A program made the position numbers and the translations under genes. From Weeksellaceae bacterium (GTDB taxonomy: Bacteria; Bacteroidota; Bacteroidia; Flavobacteriales; Weeksellaceae): 64,000 nt of DNA. The stretch lies in assembly GCA_949788275.1 (NCBI GenBank), contig OX460916.1, positions 1,054,001-1,118,000 on the forward strand, in the 5' to 3' direction. The notes beneath the pieces were generated by a model. That model did no database searches and was not told the DNA's origin. It worked only from the letters and a program-made list of their open reading frames with translations. Positions 51,657 through 61,504 of the stretch are shown here, in pieces (position 1 is the first letter of the stretch; every line of letters begins with the position of its first letter).

Positions 51657-54011
51657 TTATTCAGTTTCTGTTCTTTCTTTATTCAATTGTTTTCTATTCG
51701 AATTCATCGGATTGTAAGGTAAAGGCTGATCGGGAACCTCATTAAGAAGTTCCTCAGTTATTTCGGGATCAATAGGCGTGTCTTTCATTTGTTTCATCTT
51801 GTCCAACAAATGTTTCGCTTGTTTTCCTTCTTGGGTATTATCAAATCCTATGGCAACACTTTCAAGGGCATGCATAAAATTCTCTTGGGATTCAGTTTTA
51901 GAAACAGCATAGGCATTTAATAGACTAAATTTCGCAATAATTATTTCTGTTGGAAACTGGACCAATGCTTTTTTAACACTTGTTTTTACTTCTTCGTATT
52001 TTCCGTCTTGATAGAATGCATAGGCATCGGCATAGGCATCCAAAGCTTCTTTTGTTTCCGCGGTTATATATTCAACATCCGGGTTTAAAATATAACCTGC
52101 ATAAATTGAATTGGGATAATTGGTCAATATTTTTTGCTTATATTCTTCTTCTTTTAAACGATCTCTGTCGCGGTGTACTCGGTATAATTGATACAATGCT
52201 TGAGCTTCAATCTCTTTGGTTTTGGGAGGCGAAGCCAGTAAGCTCTCTAATGTTTTAGAAGATAGTACTCCATTTTCAAAGATATCGTAATACCCAATCC
52301 CTAAAGAAAGCTGGGTGGTATCGCGTTCAATTTTAAGGCGATTCAATTCATTCGCTTCTTTGGGTATTTTTTCCAAATAAAAGTCCAATTCAAAACGTCG
52401 AGGATCACCACTATTAAATCCACCCGTTAATTCCAATTCTTTTTTCTCAATCGAATTACCTATAACAGCTGTTGAACGCCAATTATCGCGCAAAGAAATA
52501 GATCCCCATACACGTTGAAATTCGGTCTGACCACTCGATTTTAAGCTCGAATTGTAAAAATAGAATTTAGTCGATTTAGGATCGGCAAAACTCGAACTAA
52601 AAGCGGTGGTTTTACCACCTAACTGAAAATCAGCCATCTCTTTTTGCTCTTCTTGAATGCGTTGTTCTTCAGCTAATTTTAGCTTAGCAATATAAGCTGT
52701 GAAGAACGTATTTTGTTCATCTTGGGGCATTTTTGCAAGACGTAAAATGGAATCGTTTTTCTGCACTAGATAATGCTTTTCCATTAAATTTTTAAGAGAG
52801 GTATTTTTAGACTCAATTCTATTTTTATCACGGTCGTCTGTAAAAGTGGTTACAGCTGAGTCATAATAAGCAGTAGCATAGAGGTAATTGTTTTTAGAAA
52901 ACTCAATGTTAGCATAGTTTTCATAGGCTTTCCCACGAATATAAGGATCGGATAGCGGTTCTTTTAAACTCATTTTTGAATACTTCACAGCATCTTCCAT
53001 ATTTCCCGCACGATAAGCCATTTCGGCTACACCATAATAGAGTTCATTTTTTTTAGAGAGATAAAAACCTTTATTGGCTATATCTAACAAATTTCCTTTA
53101 TAGTTATCGTAAGAATTAATTTCTTTATCAAAATTAGCGGCAATTGCTAATTGAGCTTTTATCTCCATATCAGCCCCAGGGTTCATTTTATACACTTTCG
53201 TGAAAGCTTCACCCGCTTCTTGTTGTTTACCTAGTTTAGAGTATACCTGTCCTAAGACATAGTATAAACGTATTTTTTCATCGCTGTCTTTTGAAAAATA
53301 AACCGCTTTTTGTAGTGGATCGACTGCTTCTTCATATTTTTTATGATCAATGAGTAGTTGAGCGTAGTTTTTTGCAATCACTACTTTCATCGGTTTACTA
53401 TAGGCATCTTTTTCGTAAAGTTCTACCAAACGTTCTTGACCGTCGTAAATATTTCCACCTCTAATTTCGGCAATAATAGCATATACATTGGCTTCTTCGG
53501 CAGAAGGGGAGTTCTTCATGTTTTTAATTACGTAATTGAAGGCATCCAAGGATTCAAAATAATTACTTTGATAAAAACGCGACTTTCCAATTAACAGATA
53601 AGCTTTCCCAATCATCGAATTACGCTCTTGCCCTTTAAGAATCATCGAATGTTTTTCAATCACCCGCACCGCTTTAGCTTCAACTGCATTAAATCCTGTT
53701 GGCGTTGTGACCGTATTTTGTGCGTTATTACGCTTGCTACCAGGAGCCATAAGAATAGATCCATCAATTCCTGTAGACTCATCTTTTTCGGCTATAAAAT
53801 AATCGCTTCCAATAGGGAGAATAGTCGCATAATAATTGACATAACTTTCTTGCTGTTCATTAACGGCTTTTGTTAATTCTTCTTCTGCATTAAATACGCC
53901 ATTAAACCACGAGGTCATCTTATGGTATTGTCTGTTTTTGAAACTGTCTTTTTGAGTAGAACACCCGGCCAAACAGCTGGCGATAAAAATGCTGGTAAGA
54001 ATCTTTTTCAT
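51657..54011 (-). CDS. porW: T9SS / gliding motility lipoprotein PorW/SprE-like (TPR protein)
   Basis: 784-residue lipoprotein: signal MKKILTSIFIASCLAGC (Cys17), an N-terminal YHKMTSWFNGVFNAEEEL region typical of SprE, many TPR-like helix pairs (for example YYVLGQVYSKLGKQQEAGEAFTKVYKMNP), and the conserved block KFYFYNSSLKSSGQTEFQRVWGSISLRDNWR. PorW (SprE) is an outer-membrane lipoprotein needed for type IX secretion, linking the motor with the translocon. Its presence fits the T9SS cargo in this window. Gene name follows family likeness. Confidence 0.85.
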   Translation of the reverse strand: MKKILTSIFIASCLAGCSTQKDSFKNRQYHKMTSWFNGVFNAEEELTKAVNEQQESYVNYYATILPIGSDYFIAEKDESTGIDGSILMAPGSKRNNAQNTVTTPTGFNAVEAKAVRVIEKHSMILKGQERNSMIGKAYLLIGKSRFYQSNYFESLDAFNYVIKNMKNSPSAEEANVYAIIAEIRGGNIYDGQERLVELYEKDAYSKPMKVVIAKNYAQLLIDHKKYEEAVDPLQKAVYFSKDSDEKIRLYYVLGQVYSKLGKQQEAGEAFTKVYKMNPGADMEIKAQLAIAANFDKEINSYDNYKGNLLDIANKGFYLSKKNELYYGVAEMAYRAGNMEDAVKYSKMSLKEPLSDPYIRGKAYENYANIEFSKNNYLYATAYYDSAVTTFTDDRDKNRIESKNTSLKNLMEKHYLVQKNDSILRLAKMPQDEQNTFFTAYIAKLKLAEEQRIQEEQKEMADFQLGGKTTAFSSSFADPKSTKFYFYNSSLKSSGQTEFQRVWGSISLRDNWRSTAVIGNSIEKKELELTGGFNSGDPRRFELDFYLEKIPKEANELNRLKIERDTTQLSLGIGYYDIFENGVLSSKTLESLLASPPKTKEIEAQALYQLYRVHRDRDRLKEEEYKQKILTNYPNSIYAGYILNPDVEYITAETKEALDAYADAYAFYQDGKYEEVKTSVKKALVQFPTEIIIAKFSLLNAYAVSKTESQENFMHALESVAIGFDNTQEGKQAKHLLDKMKQMKDTPIDPEITEELLNEVPDQPLPYNPMNSNRKQLNKERTETE

Positions 54012-54245
54012 GCTAGTCTATATTCACAAATCTACAATAAAACGGTAGATTACAAAAAATCTTGTATTCTGAAAAAGTTTTAGATATTTGCAGAAGCACA
54101 TTTTTAGTAGTTATAGGGTGTAATTGTGCTTTACTAAGCGCTTAGAGGCTTACTGTAATTGGGGGTGTTTAAAGCGTAAAACAGTGCTAATCTTTGGTTT
54201 ATTAAAATAAAAAGTTTAGCTTAATCATTTAAAAAAATAAAGTCT

Positions 54246-55745
54246 ATGAAAGCTTTTTTTGCAAAAGTTTTTTCTAAATATATTCATTACAGCGATCAAA
54301 AATGGATAAATTCTCCATTAGAAGCCCAAGATCGCGTTTTACGTGATTTAATTCATCGCGCTAAAAACACCCAATTCGGTAGGGATCATCATTTTGATAA
54401 AATCACTAATTACGACGGGTTTAGAGACCGCGTTCCGGTAAGGGATTATGAAGACCTAAAACCATATATAGACCGTGTTGTTGCAGGTGAAGCAGATATT
54501 CTATGGCCAGGTAAACCATTGTATTTTGCAAAGACATCTGGAACCACTTCAGGCGCAAAATACATTCCTCTAACCAAAGAATCCATACCCCATCATATCG
54601 GTGCTGCTAGAAATGCTTTGTTACACTACATCTATGAAACAGGGAAAGCTGATTTTATCAATGGTAAAATGATTTTTCTACAAGGAAGCCCTGTATTGGA
54701 AGAAGAGAATGGTATTAAACTAGGGCGCTTATCGGGTATTGTTGCTCACTTTGTCCCTAACTATCTTCAAAAAAACAGAATGCCTTCATGGGAGACCAAT
54801 TGCATCGACGATTGGGAGACCAAAGTGGATCGTGTTGTGGAGGAAACAATGTCGGAAGATATGACCCTGATTTCTGGTATCCCACCTTGGTTAATGATGT
54901 ATTTTGAACGCTTAATCGCTGTTTCAGGAAAAGACAATGTACAAGGTATTTTCAAGAACTTGGATGTAATGGTTACGGGCGGTGTTAATTATGAGCCGTA
55001 CCACGATAAAATTACCCAACTCATCGGTCGTGATATCGACTGTATACAGACTTATCCGGCCTCTGAAGGCTTTATCGCCTATCAAAATACCCAAGCAACG
55101 GACGATTTGTTGTTGCTGGTAAACAATGGCATATTTTACGAATTTATCGCCGCCGAAGAATTTTTTGAAGAAAACCCCACGCGTATTTCTTTAAAAGATG
55201 TTCAATTGGGCATTGATTATGTCTTAATCATGAGTACCAATGCGGGCTTATGGGGATATAACATTGGGGATACCATTCGTTTTACGTCCCTTAAACCCTA
55301 TAAAATAGTTGTATCAGGAAGAATCAAACATTATACGTCAGCCTTTGGTGAGCATGTGATTGCCCATGAGGTAGAACAAGCCTTGCAGAAAACCCTGCTT
55401 CAATTTCCTTGTAGTGTTAACGAATTTACGGTGGCTCCTCAAGTGAATCCTATTGAAGGACTTCCGTACCATGAATGGCTCCTTGAATTTGATTTACTTC
55501 CTTCGGATGTGTCTTTGTTTACCGAAGAGCTCGATACGCAAATGCGTTTGCAAAACAGTTATTATGACGATCTTATTACGGGTGGAATTTTAAAACCGCT
55601 CCAGGTTTCTATCGTAAAAAAAGAAGGTTTTCAAAACTATATGAAATCGATTGGTAAATTGGGGGGACAAAACAAAGTTGCTCGCTTATCGAATGATCGT
55701 CAAATTGCCGATGAATTCCATCGTTTACAGCTTATACAAGCCTAA
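54246..55745 (+). CDS. GH3 family protein (auxin-responsive promoter-like adenylating enzyme)
   Basis: 499 residues with the ANL-like adenylation fold of plant GH3 acyl-acid amido synthetases: FAKTSGTTSGAKYIPLT (phosphate loop), ASEGFIAY, and LWGYNIGDTIRFTSLKPYKIVVSGRIKHY. These proteins are common in Bacteroidota; in plants they join amino acids to hormones. The bacterial acyl substrate is not known. Stand-alone gene. Confidence 0.9.
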   Translation: MKAFFAKVFSKYIHYSDQKWINSPLEAQDRVLRDLIHRAKNTQFGRDHHFDKITNYDGFRDRVPVRDYEDLKPYIDRVVAGEADILWPGKPLYFAKTSGTTSGAKYIPLTKESIPHHIGAARNALLHYIYETGKADFINGKMIFLQGSPVLEEENGIKLGRLSGIVAHFVPNYLQKNRMPSWETNCIDDWETKVDRVVEETMSEDMTLISGIPPWLMMYFERLIAVSGKDNVQGIFKNLDVMVTGGVNYEPYHDKITQLIGRDIDCIQTYPASEGFIAYQNTQATDDLLLLVNNGIFYEFIAAEEFFEENPTRISLKDVQLGIDYVLIMSTNAGLWGYNIGDTIRFTSLKPYKIVVSGRIKHYTSAFGEHVIAHEVEQALQKTLLQFPCSVNEFTVAPQVNPIEGLPYHEWLLEFDLLPSDVSLFTEELDTQMRLQNSYYDDLITGGILKPLQVSIVKKEGFQNYMKSIGKLGGQNKVARLSNDRQIADEFHRLQLIQA

Positions 55746-55910
55746 TTGATACTTATGGTGCTGAATACGCTTTTCACTTGACTAAGAATGCTCGATCGAT
55801 GAGGTGTGTTAATCACCTAAAATAACGTAAATCAAGCGTTACTTTGCATTCATTAAATAGCCAATAACCGCTAATGGATTGAAAGGGTTGTATAAAATAA
55901 ATAAACACAA

Positions 55911-55936
55911 AAAAGCACCGCTATAGCGGTGCTTTT
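55911..55936 (-). terminator. Intrinsic terminator after the downstream subtilase gene
   Basis: Perfect 11-bp stem AAAAGCACCGC (55911-55921) / GCGGTGCTTTT (55926-55936) with a TATA loop; T-run on the minus strand. Confidence 0.9.
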
Positions 55937-55954
55937 ATAATAATATACTGAATG

Positions 55955-57574
55955 TTATTTTGACATTTTTTCTGCGAGTTGTACGGCTTTTAAAGCATCA
56001 ACAACACCACCTGTTACTGAAAATTCAGCGAGTTGTGGGTCTTTGTTTACAGATTCTAAAATAATTTGTTTGACTTGTTGAGTGCTTAATTTGGGGTAAT
56101 GTGCCCAAACCATTGCAGCAACACCAGCAACAACGGGAGAGGCCATTGAGGTACCACTGTTCGACTTGTATTTTCCATCGCGTGTTGGAATCGAAGAATA
56201 AATCTGAGAACCTGGAGCAAATACATCCACTGATTTCACACCATAGTTTGAAAAATCAGATCGTAACGCTTTCGGGTCGACCGTTGAAGAACCTACGGTG
56301 ATTACATTGTTCGAAACCGCTTTTCCTTGATCGTTATAAACGGTAGGGTAGTGAACTTCGGTATCGATATTAAGGTCGTCGTTACCAGCAGCTTTAATTA
56401 ATAAAACCCCTTTTTTCTCAGCGTATTTAAATGCATCCCAAACGGCAGATTTCTCTGGAGAGTAAGGCTTTCCAAAAGACATATTTAAGATTTTAGCGCC
56501 ATTATCCGTTGCATAGCGAATAGCGTTGGCAACGTCTTTATCGCGTTCATCTCCGTTAGGAACCGTACGTACCGACATGATTTTTACATAGCCATCACCA
56601 GCAATACCGTCAATACCAATCCCATTACCACGTTTTGCCGCAATAATTCCTGATACATGGGTTCCATGGTTAGAATCAGCTCCGTCTACATCGTTATTTC
56701 CGTAAAAACGCTCGTTAACATCGTCGTAATTATCCCCAACAATATGGCGGGTATCTAAATTCGGATTCAGATTAATTTCGTAACGCTCTTTGAAATGTTT
56801 TGCCCCTTCCGTGATTTCGCTTAAGATTTCGTCAGCAAATTCTTTCATCGGACGATTATTCCAAGCTTCTTCAGGAACTAGACCAAAAATCATCATCCCT
56901 TGTTTAGTAACCTCATTGGTTGGTTGAAAAGCCATCAGTGCTTTTCTGCTCAATAGTTTATCAGCCCCAAATTCGGTAATCATGCTTTCAATAGGTTTCA
57001 CCAAATTATCGGCCAATTGACTATAGTTCTCAGAGGCTTGTTTCGCCTCGGCTAAGTCTTTTTCGTATGTATCTTTAATGGTTTTATATTCGGCGTATAG
57101 GGCCGGGTTTTTTGTTTGCTGTGCTTGCGCATCGGCATTGGTTTCGAATTGTTTTTTGTATTTAACGTAAAGACGGGTAATTTCTAACGTATCTCCATCG
57201 ACATTTTTACCATCTTTTCCACCGATGAAATTCCATCCATGGATATCGTCGATATACCCATTTTTGTCGGTGTCTTTACCGTCTTTTTTCTCTTTTGGGT
57301 TAGTCCATACGTTGTCCACTAAATCTTCGTGCGTAATTTCAACACCACTGTCGAGAACGCCCACCACGATATTTTGTGGCTTTCTTTTCTTTTCCTTTAA
57401 GAATGCAATGGCTTTTTCGGTGTTTACACCGTAAACGCCTGTATCTTCAAAGCTGGCATGTTGCCAAATCTTAAGGTCAATTTGTGGAACGGGTGCTGAC
57501 GTTACTGCTTGCTGTGCAAAAGCAGAAGTAGCGAATACTAAAGCAAAACTGATGCTTAAAACTATTTTTTTCAT
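55955..57574 (-). CDS. S8 family serine protease (subtilase), copy B
   Basis: 539 residues, exported by the signal MKKIVLSISFALVFATSAFA. The catalytic triad is Asp75 (VGVLDSGVE), His303 (NHGTHVSGIIAA) and Ser476 (SGTSMASPVVAG), with oxyanion Asn in AAGND. The Asp and His are unusually far apart because of an insert of about 200 residues rich in helix. It has no T9SS domain, so it is probably periplasmic. The gene upstream is a close paralogue. Confidence 0.94.
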   Translation of the reverse strand: MKKIVLSISFALVFATSAFAQQAVTSAPVPQIDLKIWQHASFEDTGVYGVNTEKAIAFLKEKKRKPQNIVVGVLDSGVEITHEDLVDNVWTNPKEKKDGKDTDKNGYIDDIHGWNFIGGKDGKNVDGDTLEITRLYVKYKKQFETNADAQAQQTKNPALYAEYKTIKDTYEKDLAEAKQASENYSQLADNLVKPIESMITEFGADKLLSRKALMAFQPTNEVTKQGMMIFGLVPEEAWNNRPMKEFADEILSEITEGAKHFKERYEINLNPNLDTRHIVGDNYDDVNERFYGNNDVDGADSNHGTHVSGIIAAKRGNGIGIDGIAGDGYVKIMSVRTVPNGDERDKDVANAIRYATDNGAKILNMSFGKPYSPEKSAVWDAFKYAEKKGVLLIKAAGNDDLNIDTEVHYPTVYNDQGKAVSNNVITVGSSTVDPKALRSDFSNYGVKSVDVFAPGSQIYSSIPTRDGKYKSNSGTSMASPVVAGVAAMVWAHYPKLSTQQVKQIILESVNKDPQLAEFSVTGGVVDALKAVQLAEKMSK

Positions 57575-57636
57575 ATAAAAATGTATTGTTTGGTAGTCGG
57601 TGAACGACAGTAATTGTTTCTGCCTAATGCAAAAAA

Positions 57637-57658
57637 AGCTCCAAACTAAGTTGGAGCT
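57637..57658 (-). terminator. Intrinsic terminator between the two subtilase genes
   Basis: Stem AGCTCCAA (57637-57644) / TTGGAGCT (57651-57658), T-run on the minus strand. It suggests that the two proteases are separate transcripts. Confidence 0.83.
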
Positions 57659-57683
57659 CTATAATATTTGTAAAAAAAGGTGC

Positions 57684-59291
57684 TTATTTAAGTTTGCGTT
57701 GTTTGTAAATTTCTTCGGCACGCTTTACAGCATTGTATGAATCAACAACGCCACCCGTAACCGAGATAGCGGTTAATTGATCGTTTTTATTCACCGTTTC
57801 CATCAAGATAGTACGAATATCTTGAGCGGTTAATTTTGGGTAGTGCGACCATACCAATGCAGCAACACCAGCTACAGCTGGAGAGGCCATTGATGTCCCG
57901 TTTAAGAAACGGTATTCGGTTACCCCAGGGTAAGTAGCATAAATTTCTGAACCAGGCCCAAAAACGTCTACAGACTGTTTTCCGAAATTAGAGAATCCCG
58001 ACTTTAATTTCTTTGAGTCTCTTGTAGATGCTCCAACTGTTAATACGGATTTAGAAACCGGTTGATTGTTTTTGAAATTCGTCGGGTAGTGGATATGGGT
58101 ATCGATGTCTTCGTTACTGTTTCCAGCTGCTTTTACAATTAATACCCCTTTATCTGATGCATATTTAAAAGCATCCCATACCAATTGTCTGTCTGGAGAA
58201 TAGGTTTTTCCAAATGACATATTTAAGACTTTAGCACCATTGTCAACAGCATAATAAATTGCGTTGGCGACATCTTTGTCGCGCTCATCTCCGTTAGGAA
58301 CAGTACGAACAGACATAATTTTCACATGGTTTCCTCCAGCAGTTCCTTCAGTTCCTTTTCCATTTCCTCTAACTGCAGCAATAATACCGGCTACGTGCGT
58401 TCCGTGAGAAGACTCTGGACCGTTAGAATCGCTGTTTCCATAAACACGTTGGTTCACGTTGTTCACATCGTCCACATTCACACGATCGACAAGGTTTAAG
58501 TTGTAGTGTGCGTTTAATTGGCTTGTAAAATGCTCAGCACCGCGTTTTGCTGCACCAAGGTAGGTATTGCTAACTTGTTGAACTGTTTTACCAACCCATT
58601 GGTCTTCTTTCATTTCATTGAATATCCAAAGCGCTTCAAGAATGCTTTGATCTTCTGGGTTGTAATTTGCAAGAATGGCTTTTGTTAATTTCGTATCACC
58701 AAATTCCAATCCCATTTTTGCTAACGCAGGTTCAATGGCTTGTAGTTTAGATTCAGAAGTTGTTTTGTTGTATTTCGCTTTACCAACGGCAGCAGTATAC
58801 TCTTTTCGTATTTTTAAATACTCGGCGTATTCAGCAGGGTTATTTTTGCGGTTATTTTCGTTTTGAACGGTGTTGTAAGAAGAAAATTTCTCGGTGTATT
58901 TTTTATACAATCGGGTTAATTCAATTGTATCATCGTTGTAATTTATCCCGGAAGCAGTCCCTAAGAAAGACCATCCGTGTACATCATCAATAAATCCATT
59001 TTTATCATCATCAACACCATTTCCAGGAATTTCTTTTTTATTCACCCACATATTGTCTTTCAGATCTTCGTGGAAATGTTCAACCCCACTGTCTAAAACA
59101 CCAACGATAAATGGTTGCGGTTTACGATTATTTTGTTTAAGGAATTCCAATGCTTTATTGGTGTTTACACCATAAACACCTGTTTCTCCTAAATCAGCAT
59201 GGTACCAAGTCTCTTTCGGTACTTCTGTTTGTTGTGCCTGTGCAAAACCAAAGGTAAATGCAAAACTAAGCGCAAGAATAAATTTCTTCAT
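57684..59291 (-). CDS. S8 family serine protease (subtilase), copy A
   Basis: 535 residues with signal MKKFILALSFAFTFGFAQAQ. Catalytic Asp67 (VGVLDSGVEHF), His296 (SSHGTHVAGIIAA) and Ser467 (NGTSMASPAVAG); AAGNSN is the oxyanion region. It shares the long Asp-His insert and whole-length similarity with copy B, and both keep VRTVPNGDERDKDVANAI, so they are tandem duplicates. Role in periplasmic protein turnover is inferred. Confidence 0.94.
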   Translation of the reverse strand: MKKFILALSFAFTFGFAQAQQTEVPKETWYHADLGETGVYGVNTNKALEFLKQNNRKPQPFIVGVLDSGVEHFHEDLKDNMWVNKKEIPGNGVDDDKNGFIDDVHGWSFLGTASGINYNDDTIELTRLYKKYTEKFSSYNTVQNENNRKNNPAEYAEYLKIRKEYTAAVGKAKYNKTTSESKLQAIEPALAKMGLEFGDTKLTKAILANYNPEDQSILEALWIFNEMKEDQWVGKTVQQVSNTYLGAAKRGAEHFTSQLNAHYNLNLVDRVNVDDVNNVNQRVYGNSDSNGPESSHGTHVAGIIAAVRGNGKGTEGTAGGNHVKIMSVRTVPNGDERDKDVANAIYYAVDNGAKVLNMSFGKTYSPDRQLVWDAFKYASDKGVLIVKAAGNSNEDIDTHIHYPTNFKNNQPVSKSVLTVGASTRDSKKLKSGFSNFGKQSVDVFGPGSEIYATYPGVTEYRFLNGTSMASPAVAGVAALVWSHYPKLTAQDIRTILMETVNKNDQLTAISVTGGVVDSYNAVKRAEEIYKQRKLK

Positions 59292-59296
59292 GTCAA

Positions 59297-59899
59297 TTAT
59301 AAATTTTTTAAATAAATAGAGGCACTAGGGCCTTCATTGAATAATAAGTCTAAAATGCTTAAACCGGGAGAAAACCCAAATTTTTCATCGAAAACTTGTT
59401 GGTATTCAGGAAAAGGTCGTTGGTTGATTTGTTTTTTGCTGTATGTTTTTCTGAAATCCAGGCGATCATCCTCTAGGGGGTGATAGACTGTGGTTGCTTC
59501 AGTGATCAGTTCCAATTGTAATTTCGAATTGATAAAATCAAATGTTTTTAAATTGAAATCGAGCAGGTATTTTTCCTTTAATTGATACAGTTGAATAATT
59601 TCATCTTCGTAATATTCAAAATAAGGTGAGCTAAGGTAAGCCGAGCGTAGGGATTTAAAGTGCTCTTTACGCCAGTCGTATTCATAAGAAGGCTGAATGT
59701 CTTTCATGAGTCTTGCGCCATTGTGAACTATAGGAAGTCCTAATCGAAGGGGGCCATTGGCCCCTAGGATTATGCAGCGACTGCGGTAGCTTTGTTTTTG
59801 AAAATTCTCTACGTTTTCGATTAAAAAATCGTTGCTTTTTACCATATCTGCAAAATAATCGATCGGTCCAAAGTAAAAAGCTGGAAATATATCTTTCAT
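59297..59899 (-). CDS. WbqC family protein
   Basis: 200 residues from MKDIFPAFYFGPIDYFADM, the WbqC family start (a longer frame overlaps lepB by 52 bases and lacks family sequence). Later QSYRSRCIILGANGPLRLGLPIVH and DWRKEHFKSLRSAYLSSPYFEYY are conserved. Members sit in polysaccharide or housekeeping clusters; activity is not established. It follows lepB, completing the parAB-dapB-lepB-wbqC order. Confidence 0.88.
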   Translation of the reverse strand: MKDIFPAFYFGPIDYFADMVKSNDFLIENVENFQKQSYRSRCIILGANGPLRLGLPIVHNGARLMKDIQPSYEYDWRKEHFKSLRSAYLSSPYFEYYEDEIIQLYQLKEKYLLDFNLKTFDFINSKLQLELITEATTVYHPLEDDRLDFRKTYSKKQINQRPFPEYQQVFDEKFGFSPGLSILDLLFNEGPSASIYLKNL

Positions 59900-59915
59900 T
59901 GATTCGTAAAACTTC

Positions 59916-61478
59916 TTAGTATTTATTTTTTTGTTTTTCTTTTCGGGCCTTCCAAACATCATAGCCAATCCAACCGGCTAAGGCGATAAGGACATAGATA
60001 CCGTATGATTTTTTAGTCGGGTTATCGTTGTTGATCGTTGTAAAGAAACGGCTCCAAATAAATTTCTTTGGTGCAGCTGGTTCAAATACACCATTGGCAT
60101 TCGCCCAAATTAAGAAGGGACGACCAATAATGTGATCTTCGGGTACATAGCCAAAGAAACGGGCATCTAACGATTGATTTCGATTATCTCCCATCATAAA
60201 GAAGTAATCTTGTTGTATTTGGTATTTGTCGGTCACTTTTCCATTAATGGCAATGGCATACTTCCCGTTGGTAGAATCTACGGATAAAGCATTATGCTCA
60301 TGCTTACGAATTAAATCGATATACTGTGGAAGTGTTTCTTTATTCACGGTTACGATATCGCCTTTTTTAGGGATGTATAACGGTCCATATTGATCGGTGT
60401 TCCATGGTTTATTGACAGGGAAAATGGTATTGACACTATCTATTTTTCCATGAACGATATGCTCGTTTTTCTCTCCTACAGGTTGAAGATTTGGCTCAAC
60501 AGAGATAACACTCGTGTTGTTTTTCATGCTAGCGACATGTTTGCTCGTTAATGCAGCAAAATAGTAGGTTAATGTTTTATCTTCGTTTGTACGAATTTGG
60601 TAGTCGGTGCTAATAATCCCAAAATCATCGTATAAGATTTTATCACTGAATGGAATCTTGGTTACAACGATATACGAATGCTGAACTTCAGCATCTAATT
60701 TTGGTTCAAATTTTTTGTCGTTAACATACAAGATACCATTGCGAATTTGTACAGTTTCTCCGGGCATTCCAACCAATCGTTTTACATAGGCGTCTTTTCT
60801 GTCGATGGCATCATAGACCGAATCGGCAGGAAAACTAAAGACCACGATGTCGTTCGATTTTAATGATCTGAAACCAGGTAAACGCATATAAGGTAAACGC
60901 ACTTTATCGACGTATGCATCGCGTTTAATCAGGTCAGAAAAAGGTAATCCTATCGGTGTTATCGGAACACGCGCCCCGTAACTTACTTTCTCTACAAAAA
61001 GAGCATCACCAATTTTAATGGTATTTTCCATTGAACCCGTAGGAACAATCATGGGTTGTACAAACCAGTAATGTACGAGTGTCGCTAAAACCAATGCAAA
61101 CAGTAAAGATGATATTAAGGTAGAAGAACGTTTTTCTGGGCCTAAGAATTTAGGATTGTCACTGTAGTTGACCGCGAAAATGTATAATCCTAAGGTGATC
61201 ACCATAATTATTTTATCCTTTAATTCGGTTTTACCATAACAATCGGCCAAATCAACAAATAAGATCAGCCAAAAGATAGGACCAACAATGGGTACATAAA
61301 AAAGAATAATCCACCATTTTGGACGTTCAATAATTGCTAAACCTGTCCAAGCATTTAGAAAAGGAATAAAGGCATTTATGGCTGGTTTACCTGCGTTTTT
61401 ATACAGTTTCCAAGTAGCAGCACCAATGAGTATGTTGAATAAGATGAAACCAATCAACCAATAGATTAGTAAGTTCAT
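59916..61478 (-). CDS. lepB: Signal peptidase I
   Basis: 520 residues. Cleaves signal peptides of exported proteins at the outer face of the inner membrane. It has three or four N-terminal helices (residues 1-100, DUF5684-like), then an anchor and the peptidase: nucleophile Ser149 in PTGSMENT, general base Lys233 in DAYVKRLVGMPGE, and MGDNRNQSLDARFFG near the end. It is longer than enteric LepB because of the added membrane region and a large insert between catalytic elements, usual for Bacteroidota. The C-terminal membrane helix IYVLIALAGWIGYDVW is also present. Confidence 0.95.
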   Translation of the reverse strand: MNLLIYWLIGFILFNILIGAATWKLYKNAGKPAINAFIPFLNAWTGLAIIERPKWWIILFYVPIVGPIFWLILFVDLADCYGKTELKDKIIMVITLGLYIFAVNYSDNPKFLGPEKRSSTLISSLLFALVLATLVHYWFVQPMIVPTGSMENTIKIGDALFVEKVSYGARVPITPIGLPFSDLIKRDAYVDKVRLPYMRLPGFRSLKSNDIVVFSFPADSVYDAIDRKDAYVKRLVGMPGETVQIRNGILYVNDKKFEPKLDAEVQHSYIVVTKIPFSDKILYDDFGIISTDYQIRTNEDKTLTYYFAALTSKHVASMKNNTSVISVEPNLQPVGEKNEHIVHGKIDSVNTIFPVNKPWNTDQYGPLYIPKKGDIVTVNKETLPQYIDLIRKHEHNALSVDSTNGKYAIAINGKVTDKYQIQQDYFFMMGDNRNQSLDARFFGYVPEDHIIGRPFLIWANANGVFEPAAPKKFIWSRFFTTINNDNPTKKSYGIYVLIALAGWIGYDVWKARKEKQKNKY

Positions 61479-61504
61479 AAGATTTTGATATTAAGTATTT
61501 TATA

